Positions 25,500 through 32,813 of a stretch of 64,000 nucleotides of DNA are shown piece after piece. This DNA comes from JAIQFF01 sp963725615. Lineage in GTDB: Bacteria; Acidobacteriota; Terriglobia; Terriglobales; Acidobacteriaceae. The stretch spans positions 75,334-139,333 of the forward strand of contig CAVRZO010000015.1 in assembly GCA_963725615.1 (NCBI GenBank). Reading direction: 5' to 3'. Each line of letters starts with the position of its first letter. Position 1 is the first letter of the stretch. A program made the position numbers and the translations under genes. The notes under the pieces were generated by a model. It worked only from the letters and a program-made list of their open reading frames with translations, ran no database searches and was not told where the DNA came from.

Positions 25500-25823
25500 C
25501 TAATCATTCACATCATTATCCAATTCCGTATCACGTCCACCGTCTGCGCCGGATCCGGGCGCGATCTCCTGTTGCTGAATCCCGCGCATGATATCCATGA
25601 TCCGCTCAAAGATGCGCTGCAAGTCGCGGTCCGGCAAGGGGCCAGGATTGATGCCTCGCACGTTTTCGAACACCTTGCGCTCCCGGTCGGGCTCATAGAT
25701 CGGCATGCCCGCGGCGCGCTTCAATCTACCGATCTCATGGGCAGCCTGCGCCCGCTGGCTCAACAGGTCCACCAGTTTGCGGTCCAGCTCGTCGATCTTC
25801 GTGCGCCAGTCGGAAATGTCCAT
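25500..25823 (-). CDS. aroQ: chorismate mutase (AroQ class)
   Basis: A 107-aa all-helical protein that converts chorismate to prephenate. It matches the AroQ fold: WRTKIDELDRKLVDLLSQRA (helix 1 with its active-site Arg), AHEIGRLKRAAGMPIYEPDR (Lys and Arg), REKVF-type ERKVFENV and the third helix IFERIMDIMRGIQQQ. The acidic tail after residue 90 is extra. It stands between trpA and aroF, so it feeds prephenate to TyrA encoded in the same block. Confidence 0.9.
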   Translation of the reverse strand: MDISDWRTKIDELDRKLVDLLSQRAQAAHEIGRLKRAAGMPIYEPDRERKVFENVRGINPGPLPDRDLQRIFERIMDIMRGIQQQEIAPGSGADGGRDTELDNDVND

Positions 25824-25830
25824 GAACCAG

Positions 25831-25867
25831 TCGTCAGTCGTCAGTCGTCGGTCGTCAGTCTTCAGTC
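25831..25867. repeat. GTCGTCAGTC-type repeat upstream of chorismate mutase
   Basis: CAGTCGTCAGTCGTCAGTCG-like text (with one GTCGGTCGTC variant) lies in the 126-base trpA-aroQ spacer. The inverted partner lies at 25968-26002, inside the trpA 3' end. Confidence 0.75.
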
Positions 25868-25949
25868 GTTGAATCTCCAGCCGGTCGTATTTGGGCCATA
25901 ACCAGCCAGAAAGCGGACACCCATTGCTGTGGAAGATGTCGTCGTTTCT

Positions 25950-26750
25950 CTAGCCAACTGGCGTGGGAGTGCTGACGACTGACGACTGACGACGGACGAC
26001 TACAAGCTGCTTTACAAATTGTGCCACACTCTCCGCTTCTTTGCCGGGATTGCGTTCGATGATCTCGACAATCGCGCTGCCCACCACAGCCGCGTCGGCG
26101 AATTTTCCAACCGCCTTAAACTGCACCGAGGTGGATATGCCGAAGCCGACTGCAACCGGCAGGTCAGTATACCTACGCAAGCGGCTAACCAGCTGGGGCG
26201 CATCTTCCGGCATCTGTTGCCGGGCCCCAGTTACCCCGGTCCGCGAAACCGCGTACACGAATCCAGTCGAGGCCTGGGCAATCTGCTTCAGTCGCGCATC
26301 GGTGCTCGTTGGGGCGGCCAGGAATACCGTCGCCAGCGCTCTTTTTTGCATCTCGGACAAGTAGTCGCGCGATTCTTCCACCGGCAAGTCGGTGATCAAA
26401 GCGCCGTCGACACAGGCGTCCTGGGCCGCGGCGCTGAATCTTGCCATCCCCATGCGCAGGATGGGGTTTAGATAAGTGAAAACAATGAGTCCCGCCTGCG
26501 AACGCTGCCTGATTTCTTTAGCCAGTTCGAGCACCTGCAGCAGGGAAGTCCCGTGGCGCAACGCGCGTTCGCTGGCGCGCTGGATTACCGGTCCGTCCGC
26601 CACCGGATCGCTGAACGGAACTCCGAGTTCAATCACATCCGCCCCGGCTTCAATCGCGGCGAGAGCGATGTCACGCGAGGTCGCGAGGTCGGGATCGCCA
26701 CAGGTGAGATAGGCGACCAGGGATGGCTTATGTTTGAAAGAAAGTGGCAT
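25950..26750 (-). CDS. trpA: tryptophan synthase alpha chain TrpA
   Basis: A 266-aa TIM barrel that cleaves indole-3-glycerol phosphate. VAYLTCGDPDLATS, the catalytic Glu/Asp motif VIELGVPFSDPVADGPVIQR, LIVFTYLNPILRMG, DGALITDLPVEES and GFVYAVSRTGVTGAR are in order, and PVAVGFGISTSVQ forms the phosphate site. The last 15 residues (VVRRQSSVVSTPTPVG) are not TrpA-like. They are encoded by the GTCGTCAGTC repeat at 25968-26002 and resemble the repeat-encoded tail of MurF. The gene follows trpB by 28 bases. Confidence 0.94.
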   Translation of the reverse strand: MPLSFKHKPSLVAYLTCGDPDLATSRDIALAAIEAGADVIELGVPFSDPVADGPVIQRASERALRHGTSLLQVLELAKEIRQRSQAGLIVFTYLNPILRMGMARFSAAAQDACVDGALITDLPVEESRDYLSEMQKRALATVFLAAPTSTDARLKQIAQASTGFVYAVSRTGVTGARQQMPEDAPQLVSRLRRYTDLPVAVGFGISTSVQFKAVGKFADAAVVGSAIVEIIERNPGKEAESVAQFVKQLVVVRRQSSVVSTPTPVG

Positions 26751-26778
26751 GGAATCTGGGGCACGGCCCGTGCCCGGT

Positions 26779-28026
26779 TCAATCCAACTTCAGGTTCTCC
26801 CGCAATATTCCAATGTCTTTGTCGCCACGTCCGGAAATATTCACAATTACCACGTCTGATTTCTTCATCCGGGGCGCGCGCTTAATAACCTCGGCCACTG
26901 CGTGAGCGGATTCCAGCGCGGGAATGATGCCCTCGGTTCGCGCCAGCACGGTGCAGGCCTCGAGCGCTTCCTTGTCCGACGCAGAAACGTACTCGGCGCG
27001 GCCTGTGTCCTTGAGCCAGGCATGTTCCGGGCCTATCGAAGGATAGTCAAGACCGGCCGAGACCGAGTGAGTAGCCGCAATCTGTCCGGCATCATCCTGT
27101 AGCACATACGAATAAGTTCCTTGCAGAACCCCGGGGGAGCCGCCACTGAAGCGCGCGGCATGTTCACCCAGATGTCCGCCGCGCCCCCCCGCCTCTACAC
27201 CCACGAGTTGCACTTTCTTGTCCTTAATAAACTCGTGAAAGATGCCAATGGAATTCGATCCGCCGCCGACGCACGCGATGATGGTTTTGGGAAGCTTGCC
27301 TTCCGCCTTGAGAATCTGCGCGCGGGCCTCGCGTCCGGTGACTTTATGAAAATCACGCACCATGGTCGGATAAGGATGTGCACCGAGTACGCTCCCCAAC
27401 AGGTAGTGTGTGGTGCGCACATTGGTCACCCAGTCGCGCATGGCTTCGTTGATCGCGTCTTTCAATGTGCGCGAGCCGGAATCCACGCCGCGAACTTCCG
27501 CGCCCAGCAACCGCATGCGGAAAACATTCAGCTCCTGCCTCCGCATATCTTCCGTTCCCATGTACACGACACATTCAAAGCCCAGCAGGGCGCATACGGT
27601 CGCGGTGGCTACACCATGCTGTCCTGCTCCAGTCTCGGCGATGACACGATGCTTACCCATGCGCTCGACCAGCAGGGCTTGTCCCAGGCAGTTGTTGATC
27701 TTGTGCGCCCCAGTGTGCAGCAGGTCCTCGCGCTTGAGATAAATTTTCGCGCCACCCAGTTGTTTCGTCAGGCGCTGCGCGAAGAACAGAGGAGTAGGAC
27801 GCCCGGCATAGGTTCGCAACAGGATGTCCAGCCGGCGCTGAAAGCCGCGATCCTTTTTTGCCTTCTCGTAATGCCGCTCCAGTTCGTCCAGGGCCGCCAT
27901 CAGAGTTTCGGGAACATAGCGCCCGCCGTAGATGCCGAAACGTCCCGGAGCCGAGGGAACAACCGAGAGCGGCCTTGAGCGGCCAATTCGTGTCATAGGG
28001 CGGGGTTGGACCTTTGCCGTTGCCAT
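26779..28026 (-). CDS. trpB: tryptophan synthase beta chain TrpB
   Basis: A 415-aa PLP enzyme that joins indole and serine. The PLP lysine is in LKREDLLHTGAHKINNCLGQ, the ammonium/carboxylate site in AETGAGQHGVATAT, the phosphate loop in CVGGGSNSIGIF, and the C-terminal region has EGIIPALESAHAV and NISGRGDKDI. ATG 28026 follows the trpF stop by one base (TGA-A-ATG), so translation is coupled. An alternative in-frame ATG at 27996 would remove ten residues. Confidence 0.95.
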   Translation of the reverse strand: MATAKVQPRPMTRIGRSRPLSVVPSAPGRFGIYGGRYVPETLMAALDELERHYEKAKKDRGFQRRLDILLRTYAGRPTPLFFAQRLTKQLGGAKIYLKREDLLHTGAHKINNCLGQALLVERMGKHRVIAETGAGQHGVATATVCALLGFECVVYMGTEDMRRQELNVFRMRLLGAEVRGVDSGSRTLKDAINEAMRDWVTNVRTTHYLLGSVLGAHPYPTMVRDFHKVTGREARAQILKAEGKLPKTIIACVGGGSNSIGIFHEFIKDKKVQLVGVEAGGRGGHLGEHAARFSGGSPGVLQGTYSYVLQDDAGQIAATHSVSAGLDYPSIGPEHAWLKDTGRAEYVSASDKEALEACTVLARTEGIIPALESAHAVAEVIKRAPRMKKSDVVIVNISGRGDKDIGILRENLKLD

Positions 28027-28027
28027 T

Positions 28028-28684
28028 TCAGTTTTTCTTTTCCAGTTTTCGGACCGCGTCGATAAAGGCGCGAACTTTCTGTGGATCTTTTTTCCCGGGC
28101 CTGGCTTCAACTCCAGAAGCCACATCCACTCCCCAGGGCTTCAGTATACGGATTGCATCCCCGACGTTGCTCGAATTCAAGCCTCCGGCGACGACCACCT
28201 TTACCTTTTCGCTGATCGCTCGAATCCCGGATGCGGCCGTCTTCCAATCAAATGTTCTGCCCGTTCCACCCGGCAGTTGAGGCGTCCCTGAGTCAAAGAA
28301 AACTGCGCTTATGCCGGACTCTCCATTTATGTTGGACTCACCGCCGATTCCGGCAGCAGGCAGAACCAGGAAGAGTTTCAGGTCCCGACCGATTTTCAAC
28401 GCTTGTATGAACTCTGGCTTGCGGGACTCAGCGCCATGCAACTGCGCGGCGGTAAGACCAGCCTGTGCGACAGTATTCAAAATCTTTGCAACCGGCTCGT
28501 CTACAAAGACCCCGACCTTTTCAATCTTTGGCGGCAGTTTCTTGACGATCTCCCGCGCTGATTCCACATCAATCTTCCGCGGACTCTCTTCGTAGAACAC
28601 GAATCCCAACGCATCCGCACCCGCGTTCACGGCGGTCAACGCGTCTTCCAGATTCGTAGTCCCGCAAATCTTGATCCAGGTCAT
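28028..28684 (-). CDS. trpF: phosphoribosylanthranilate isomerase TrpF
   Basis: A 218-aa TIM barrel of tryptophan synthesis. The catalytic Cys is in MTWIKICGTTNLEDALTAV, with LGFVFYEESPRKI, VGVFVDEP, QLHG, the catalytic Asp in AVFFDSGTPQLPGGTGRTFDW, and the phosphate-binding VVVAGGLNSSNVGDAI and DVASGVEARPGKKD motifs. It is followed immediately by trpB. Confidence 0.94.
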   Translation of the reverse strand: MTWIKICGTTNLEDALTAVNAGADALGFVFYEESPRKIDVESAREIVKKLPPKIEKVGVFVDEPVAKILNTVAQAGLTAAQLHGAESRKPEFIQALKIGRDLKLFLVLPAAGIGGESNINGESGISAVFFDSGTPQLPGGTGRTFDWKTAASGIRAISEKVKVVVAGGLNSSNVGDAIRILKPWGVDVASGVEARPGKKDPQKVRAFIDAVRKLEKKN

Positions 28685-28733
28685 GAACCCCAGTTCTCGA
28701 TTGTCAGTTGGGAGTTCCCAGATTAATCAGCGT

Positions 28734-29555
28734 TCAGTCTTTCGTGCTGGGTGCAGATGCCTCGCGGTCCGCGTCGGACAACAGAGACTTCAAGGCTTCT
28801 CTGGGTGACGCTGCCTTCATCAGGGACTCTCCGATCAGGAATGCCTTATATCCGGCGGCGCGTAGCCGGGCGATGTCCGCACCGTTGTCGATTCCACTCT
28901 CCGCCACGGAAATCACATTCTGGGGAATCAGTTCTGCCAGCCGGAGAGCGGTGTTTACATTCACTCTAAAAGTTCGCAAATCGCGATTGTTGACACCAAT
29001 CAGATCGGAACCCGCGTCCACCGCGCGATGCAACTCCTCCTCATTGTGGGCCTCGCATAGTACATCAAGTCCCAGCGCGCGGCTCTTCTTGCTCAAGGCA
29101 ATCAATTTCGCTGGCGAAAGCACGGCCACGATGAGCAGGATCGCGTCGGCGCAACACGCTCGTGCTTGCAAAAGCTGGAACTCGTCCACGATGAAGTCTT
29201 TTTGCAAACAAGGAAGCTTGACACTGGCGGAGGCGCGCTGCAGGTTCTCGAGTGATCCCTGAAAAAACTCTTCATCTGTAAGAACGGATAGCGCCGCCGC
29301 CCCTGCTATTTCCAATTCCGCCGCCAGTGTAGTGGGATTAAATTCGGCGCGAATCAGTCCGCGGGAGGGCGAAGCTTTTTTCAATTCGGCGATGATCGCC
29401 GGTCCAGTACTGCTCTTGGCGGCCAGCGCGCGCCAGAAGCCACGCGGAGCATGTCGCTCGGCCCGCTGCTCCAGTTGACGCAAGTCTGCGGAGCGCTTCG
29501 CATCCTCAACTCGACGACGCGTGGCAGCTACGATCTGGTCCAGGCGGGCGGCCAT
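28734..29555 (-). CDS. trpC: indole-3-glycerol phosphate synthase TrpC
   Basis: A 273-aa TIM barrel that closes the indole ring. It shows IIAELKKASPSRGLIR with the catalytic lysine, LSVLTDEEFFQGSLENL, VKLPCLQKDFIVDEFQL, LGLDVLCEAHNEEEL, IGVNNRDLRTF, VISVAESGID and the phosphate site AFLIGESLMKA. It is the first gene of the minus-strand trpCFBA block. trpD, trpE and trpG are not in the window. Confidence 0.94.
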   Translation of the reverse strand: MAARLDQIVAATRRRVEDAKRSADLRQLEQRAERHAPRGFWRALAAKSSTGPAIIAELKKASPSRGLIRAEFNPTTLAAELEIAGAAALSVLTDEEFFQGSLENLQRASASVKLPCLQKDFIVDEFQLLQARACCADAILLIVAVLSPAKLIALSKKSRALGLDVLCEAHNEEELHRAVDAGSDLIGVNNRDLRTFRVNVNTALRLAELIPQNVISVAESGIDNGADIARLRAAGYKAFLIGESLMKAASPREALKSLLSDADREASAPSTKD

Positions 29556-29599
29556 AAGGAATCTGAAGATTATACGGGAACGGGCGTGGATGCCGCCCC

Positions 29600-29665
29600 A
29601 AGAGCGGGTAGGGTTTGCCTTCGTACTTTTGGAGGCCGGGCGTCCCGCCCGTCCTCCAAGGGTCC
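29600..29665. repeat. GGGCGTCCCGCCCGTCC-type repeat upstream of trpC
   Basis: GGCCGGGCGTCCCGCCCGTC at 29635-29654 is palindromic and shared with 34215-34283 and 61131-61168. The 150-base spacer upstream of trpC shows no obvious leader peptide, T-box or trp attenuator. Confidence 0.6.
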
Positions 29666-29707
29666 ACGAACGAAACCCTTGCCGACATTGAAACCGCGGA
29701 GGCTACA

Positions 29708-30877
29708 TCATTCGGTAGAGAACTTGAACACGGTCTGCGAGTGGAATGTTTGACCCGGCTTCAAGATCGTTGATGGAAAATCCGGATGGTTCGGCGAATC
29801 TGGAAAATGCTGGGTCTCCAGGCAAAGACCGTAACGCAGTTTGTAAACATGCCCCTGTTTTCCGGTGATCGTTCCGTCCAGAAAATTGCCGGAATAAAAC
29901 TGCACGCCTGGCTCCGTGGTGAAGACTTCCAGAATACGTCCGCTGGTGGGTTCATGGACCCGGGCAGCCAGCGTCAAGCTATTGTCCTTCCGGTTTATCA
30001 CCCAGTTGTGATCGTATCCGCGTCCGACAATCAACTGTTCGTAATCTCCATTGATGCGGGCGCCGATCGCGGTAGGCTTGGTAAAGTCCATCGGCGTGCC
30101 CTCGACCGGACGCAGTTCGCCGGTGGGGATCAGGGTCTTGTCCACCGGGGTGAATCGGTCGGCGTTGAGCATCAGATGATGTCCCAGAATGTCACCGCTG
30201 CCTTCTCTCGCCAGATTGAAATAACTGTGCTGCGAAAGATTCAGCGGCGTGGCCTTGTCTGTGGTCGCCTCGTAATCCACAATCAACTGGTTTTCTTCCG
30301 TCAGCGTATAGCTGACTTTGACTTTAAGATTGCCGGGATAACCTTCCTCACCGTCCTTGCTCAAATAGCTGAACGCAACCCCGACTCCCTTTGCGGTCTT
30401 GAACTCCTTGGCTTCCCAGACCTGCTTGTTGAATCCGTTCACCCCGCCGTGCAGCGAGTTGGGGCCATCATTCTTGGCCAGCGTATATTTCACGCCGTCG
30501 AGGGTGAATGTGGCGTTGGCAATCCGGTTGGCATAGCGTCCCACGATGACGCCAAAATAGGGAGGGTTGACCAGATATCCATCGAGCTTGTCGTGTCCAA
30601 GGACAATATCGCCCAGCTTGCCGCTCTTGTCCGGCACGCGCAGTGACACAATAATGCCCCCGTAGGTCATGGCGCGGACTTCGACGCCCTTTAAATTGGT
30701 TAAGGTATACAGATCGACCGGCCTCCCGTCCCCGGTTTTTCCAAATGATTCTTTGCGAACCTTGCGTGCACGTTTTGACGGCTCTGCCTCTCGCCCCATC
30801 ACGGCGGAAACCAGGAGGGTCAGCAGCAGGATGCGAAGCACAATCGTTTTGTGATTGATCGTTTTATGGTTGATCAT
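29708..30877 (-). CDS. galM: secreted aldose 1-epimerase (galactose mutarotase)
   Basis: A 389-aa protein with an N-terminal signal segment (TIVLRILLLTLLVSAVMG). It matches galactose mutarotase: YGGIIVSLRVPDKSGKLGD, VGRYANRIANATF, NSLHGGVNGFNKQVW, the catalytic histidine in LNLSQHSYFNLAREG, and the catalytic glutamate in TTEPGVQFYSGNFLDG. It interconverts alpha and beta anomers of hexoses, here probably in the periplasm. The short start region repeats NHKTI twice, and the true start could be a few codons downstream. Confidence 0.92.
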   Translation of the reverse strand: MINHKTINHKTIVLRILLLTLLVSAVMGREAEPSKRARKVRKESFGKTGDGRPVDLYTLTNLKGVEVRAMTYGGIIVSLRVPDKSGKLGDIVLGHDKLDGYLVNPPYFGVIVGRYANRIANATFTLDGVKYTLAKNDGPNSLHGGVNGFNKQVWEAKEFKTAKGVGVAFSYLSKDGEEGYPGNLKVKVSYTLTEENQLIVDYEATTDKATPLNLSQHSYFNLAREGSGDILGHHLMLNADRFTPVDKTLIPTGELRPVEGTPMDFTKPTAIGARINGDYEQLIVGRGYDHNWVINRKDNSLTLAARVHEPTSGRILEVFTTEPGVQFYSGNFLDGTITGKQGHVYKLRYGLCLETQHFPDSPNHPDFPSTILKPGQTFHSQTVFKFSTE

Positions 30878-31011
30878 GGTCGGTAGCTGACGCCATCACG
30901 GGCGTTCGGCCGTCAAGGTTAGCACGCTCAACATCTTCGGACATAAGAAAATATGGCATGATGCGTCGGCAAAGGCCGCATTTAGAGAGGACCTATATCA
31001 ACCAGGAACCG

Positions 31012-31098
31012 TGGTGCCATCGAAGGGACTCGAACCCCCACACCCTTGCGAGTACATGGACCTGAACCATGCGCGTCTGCCAATTCCGCCACGATGGC
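31012..31098 (-). tRNA. tRNA-Leu (anticodon CAG)
   Basis: On the minus strand GCCATCG (acceptor) is matched by CGATGGC at the 3' end, with discriminator A and an encoded CCA. The D-arm GGCGGAATTGGCAGACGC, an anticodon loop TTCAGGT giving CAG, a long variable arm (class II, leucine type) and the T-arm GGGGGTTCGAGTCCC are all present. Total 87 nt. Confidence 0.95.
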
Positions 31099-31202
31099 AA
31101 TAAGTGACTGGGATGCGGCCGTCTTTTCAGAGCCGCCTTCCAGGAAAGGACTACGAGTAATATTCTACAGCGGGAGCGCAGGCTGTCAAACCCCGCACTG
31201 CC

Positions 31203-31424
31203 ATGGAAAATCCTGCCAAGCCCGCCGATGTTGTGGCTAAACTCCGCGCCCTCGCCCATGACCTCAGCAACTCACTGGAGACGGTGCTGCAAGCTGCCTA
31301 TCTCTTGCAGGATGCGAAGCTCGACGGCAAGAACAAGAAATGGGCGCAAGCCATTGACACTGCCGCACACGACGCCGCCCGCATCAATCGTGAGATCAGG
31401 AAGATACTGAACTCGGAAAGCTAG
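31203..31424 (+). CDS. small helical protein resembling a histidine-kinase dimerisation domain
   Basis: A 73-aa protein. The segment LRALAHDLSNSLETVLQAAY resembles the H-box helix of histidine kinases (H-D-x-x-N-x-L pattern, His at about residue 18) and is followed by a second helix (DTAAHDAARINREIRKIL). Together these look like the two-helix DHp fold without an ATPase domain. It may be a stand-alone phosphotransfer or dimerisation module; this is inference from pattern alone. It is divergent from the tRNA-Leu gene. Confidence 0.65.
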   Translation: MENPAKPADVVAKLRALAHDLSNSLETVLQAAYLLQDAKLDGKNKKWAQAIDTAAHDAARINREIRKILNSES

Positions 31425-31433
31425 CCGTGGTCA

Positions 31434-31493
31434 TTAGTCGTTGGCCATTGGCCATGACCTAAGCGCGTTGGCCTCTGCCAACGACCAACGACG
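31434..31493. repeat. TTGGCC...CCAACGACCAACG repeat
   Basis: TTAGTCGTTGGCCATTGGCC and GCGTTGGCCTCTGCCAACG then ACCAACGACG form nested inverted repeats between convergent genes. It is related to 22556-22590. Confidence 0.7.
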
Positions 31494-31497
31494 GGTC

Positions 31498-31923
31498 TTA
31501 CCCTTCCAGCTTTGCCGTCATCGTGATATTTGCCTTGAGCACTTTGGAGACGGGGCATCCGCTCTTGGCATTTTCCGCTGCCTTTTGAAATGCCGCGTTG
31601 TCCGCGCCCGGCACGCGTCCCACGACGTCGAGGTGGACAGTAGTGATGGCCCATCCGGAATCGAGCTTTTCCAGGGTCAGGGTCGCGGTCGTCTCGATGC
31701 TCGAAGCCGTGAGATTGGCGGCGCCCAACTGCCCGGAAAGCGCCATGGAAAAGCATCCGGCGTGCGCCGCTGCGATCAGCTCTTCGGGGTTAGTCCCGGG
31801 AGTGTTCTCAAAGCGCGTCGCAAACGAGTACGGGGTGTTGGACAACACGCCGCTGCTTGCGGAAACCACTCCTTTGCCGTCTTTAAGCCCACCCTTCCAA
31901 ATTGCGTTTGCCTTGCGTTGCAT
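31498..31923 (-). CDS. osmC: OsmC-family peroxiredoxin (organic hydroperoxide reductase)
   Basis: A 141-aa protein from ATG 31923. It has the OsmC layout: KANAIWKGGLKDGKGVVSA, GTNPEELIAAAHAGCFSMAL with the peroxidatic cysteine near residue 60, and the second cysteine in AENAKSGCPVSKVL near residue 124. OsmC proteins reduce organic hydroperoxides with a Cys pair. A longer ATG start at 31980 is possible but would add non-family residues. Confidence 0.9.
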   Translation of the reverse strand: MQRKANAIWKGGLKDGKGVVSASSGVLSNTPYSFATRFENTPGTNPEELIAAAHAGCFSMALSGQLGAANLTASSIETTATLTLEKLDSGWAITTVHLDVVGRVPGADNAAFQKAAENAKSGCPVSKVLKANITMTAKLEG

Positions 31924-32038
31924 GCGACTCTCCTGATCTTTTGAAGTGGATTGCGTCCCGGCTATTGTAGACGGAGGCAAGGCAGGATGTCAGGCGAAGC
32001 GGGATCCTGGTAGTGGTTCAGTTTGAACTTTCACACGC

Positions 32039-32147
32039 TGTCATCCTGAAGGACTTCAGTCCTGAAGGATCTTGCACCTACTGCCACAATTCTAGTGAGG
32101 GTGTATATCCGCTGCACGCTAGATCCTTCGCAAGCTCAGGATGACTC
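32039..32147. repeat. GTCATCCTGAAGGA inverted repeat
   Basis: GTCATCCTGAAGGA and GAAGGATCTTGC are mirrored by CTAGATCCTTCGCAAGC and TCAGGATGAC about 60 bases away. It lies between OsmC and the next gene and can form a long hairpin. Confidence 0.75.
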
Positions 32148-32167
32148 CATGATGAGCTTGGAGAAAT

Positions 32168-32599
32168 TCATCGAGCCACAGGCAAGTCACTGTTCCAGCA
32201 GTTCGCCGCCATCCGCCAGATCCCGAGCCGGCGCCAGGTGTGCACGAATTTGCCTCGCTCGACCAAGGTCGTATGGTTCACCTGGTAAATTGCAATGGTG
32301 TAGCGGCCAGTTTCGACGGCCATGTCGCCCGATTCCTCGACCCGAAGCGTTTCTAGGCGAAGATTCTCGTAGCCGGCTTCTGCGATTTTGCGAAGCATCA
32401 ACTCGATCGGCTTCGCACCCTGCGCCGCCTCGCGGTGCGGCGGCATCAGAGATCCATCCGATGTAAACAGGGCCGCCGCTTGATCGTAGTTTCCGGTATT
32501 GAATGAGGTGGCGAAATCCTGCGTGAGTCCGCGGATCGCGGACTGCGCGTCAAGCCATGAATTGACATTAGGCGCGCTGCCAGATAAGGGCCGGTACAT
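32168..32599 (-). CDS. NTF2-like (DUF4440/SnoaL) protein
   Basis: A 143-aa cytoplasmic-type protein without a signal peptide. The pattern is that of the DUF4440 NTF2-like fold: AIRGLTQDFATSFNTGNYD, AALFTSDGSLMPPHREAAQG, a middle helix ELMLRKIAEAGYENL and the terminal strands YTIAIYQVNHTT and GKFVHTWRRLGIWRMAANCW. Such proteins are often steroid-isomerase-like enzymes or stress-associated binding proteins; no specific role can be assigned. Confidence 0.8.
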   Translation of the reverse strand: MYRPLSGSAPNVNSWLDAQSAIRGLTQDFATSFNTGNYDQAAALFTSDGSLMPPHREAAQGAKPIELMLRKIAEAGYENLRLETLRVEESGDMAVETGRYTIAIYQVNHTTLVERGKFVHTWRRLGIWRMAANCWNSDLPVAR

Positions 32600-32813
32600 C
32601 GTGCGACCTCCGGGAGAGGAACTAGCTAGCAGCGCAATATTTTCCAGGTTGCGTCGCCGGTTGCAGCGATCTTAACCCAAAGCGATGTGGAAATGTTTCC
32701 ATCGCTCCGCGCAGCCGAGTTTGTCCTCGTAAATGCCTCGATCTTTGATTCCAGGGGTTATGATTGGTTGCCCGGTCGCTTGGACTGCGAGCCTGCCCGA
32801 AGGGGGGCTGTTT

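Noticed and set aside
29556..29707. trp leader peptide or attenuator upstream of trpC
   Set aside because: No short frame with tandem Trp codons and no alternating hairpins with a T tract; only a dispersed palindrome is present.
29708..30877. Riboswitch or sugar operator upstream of the aldose epimerase gene
   Set aside because: The 130-base upstream region shows no recognisable conserved RNA motif or palindromic operator.
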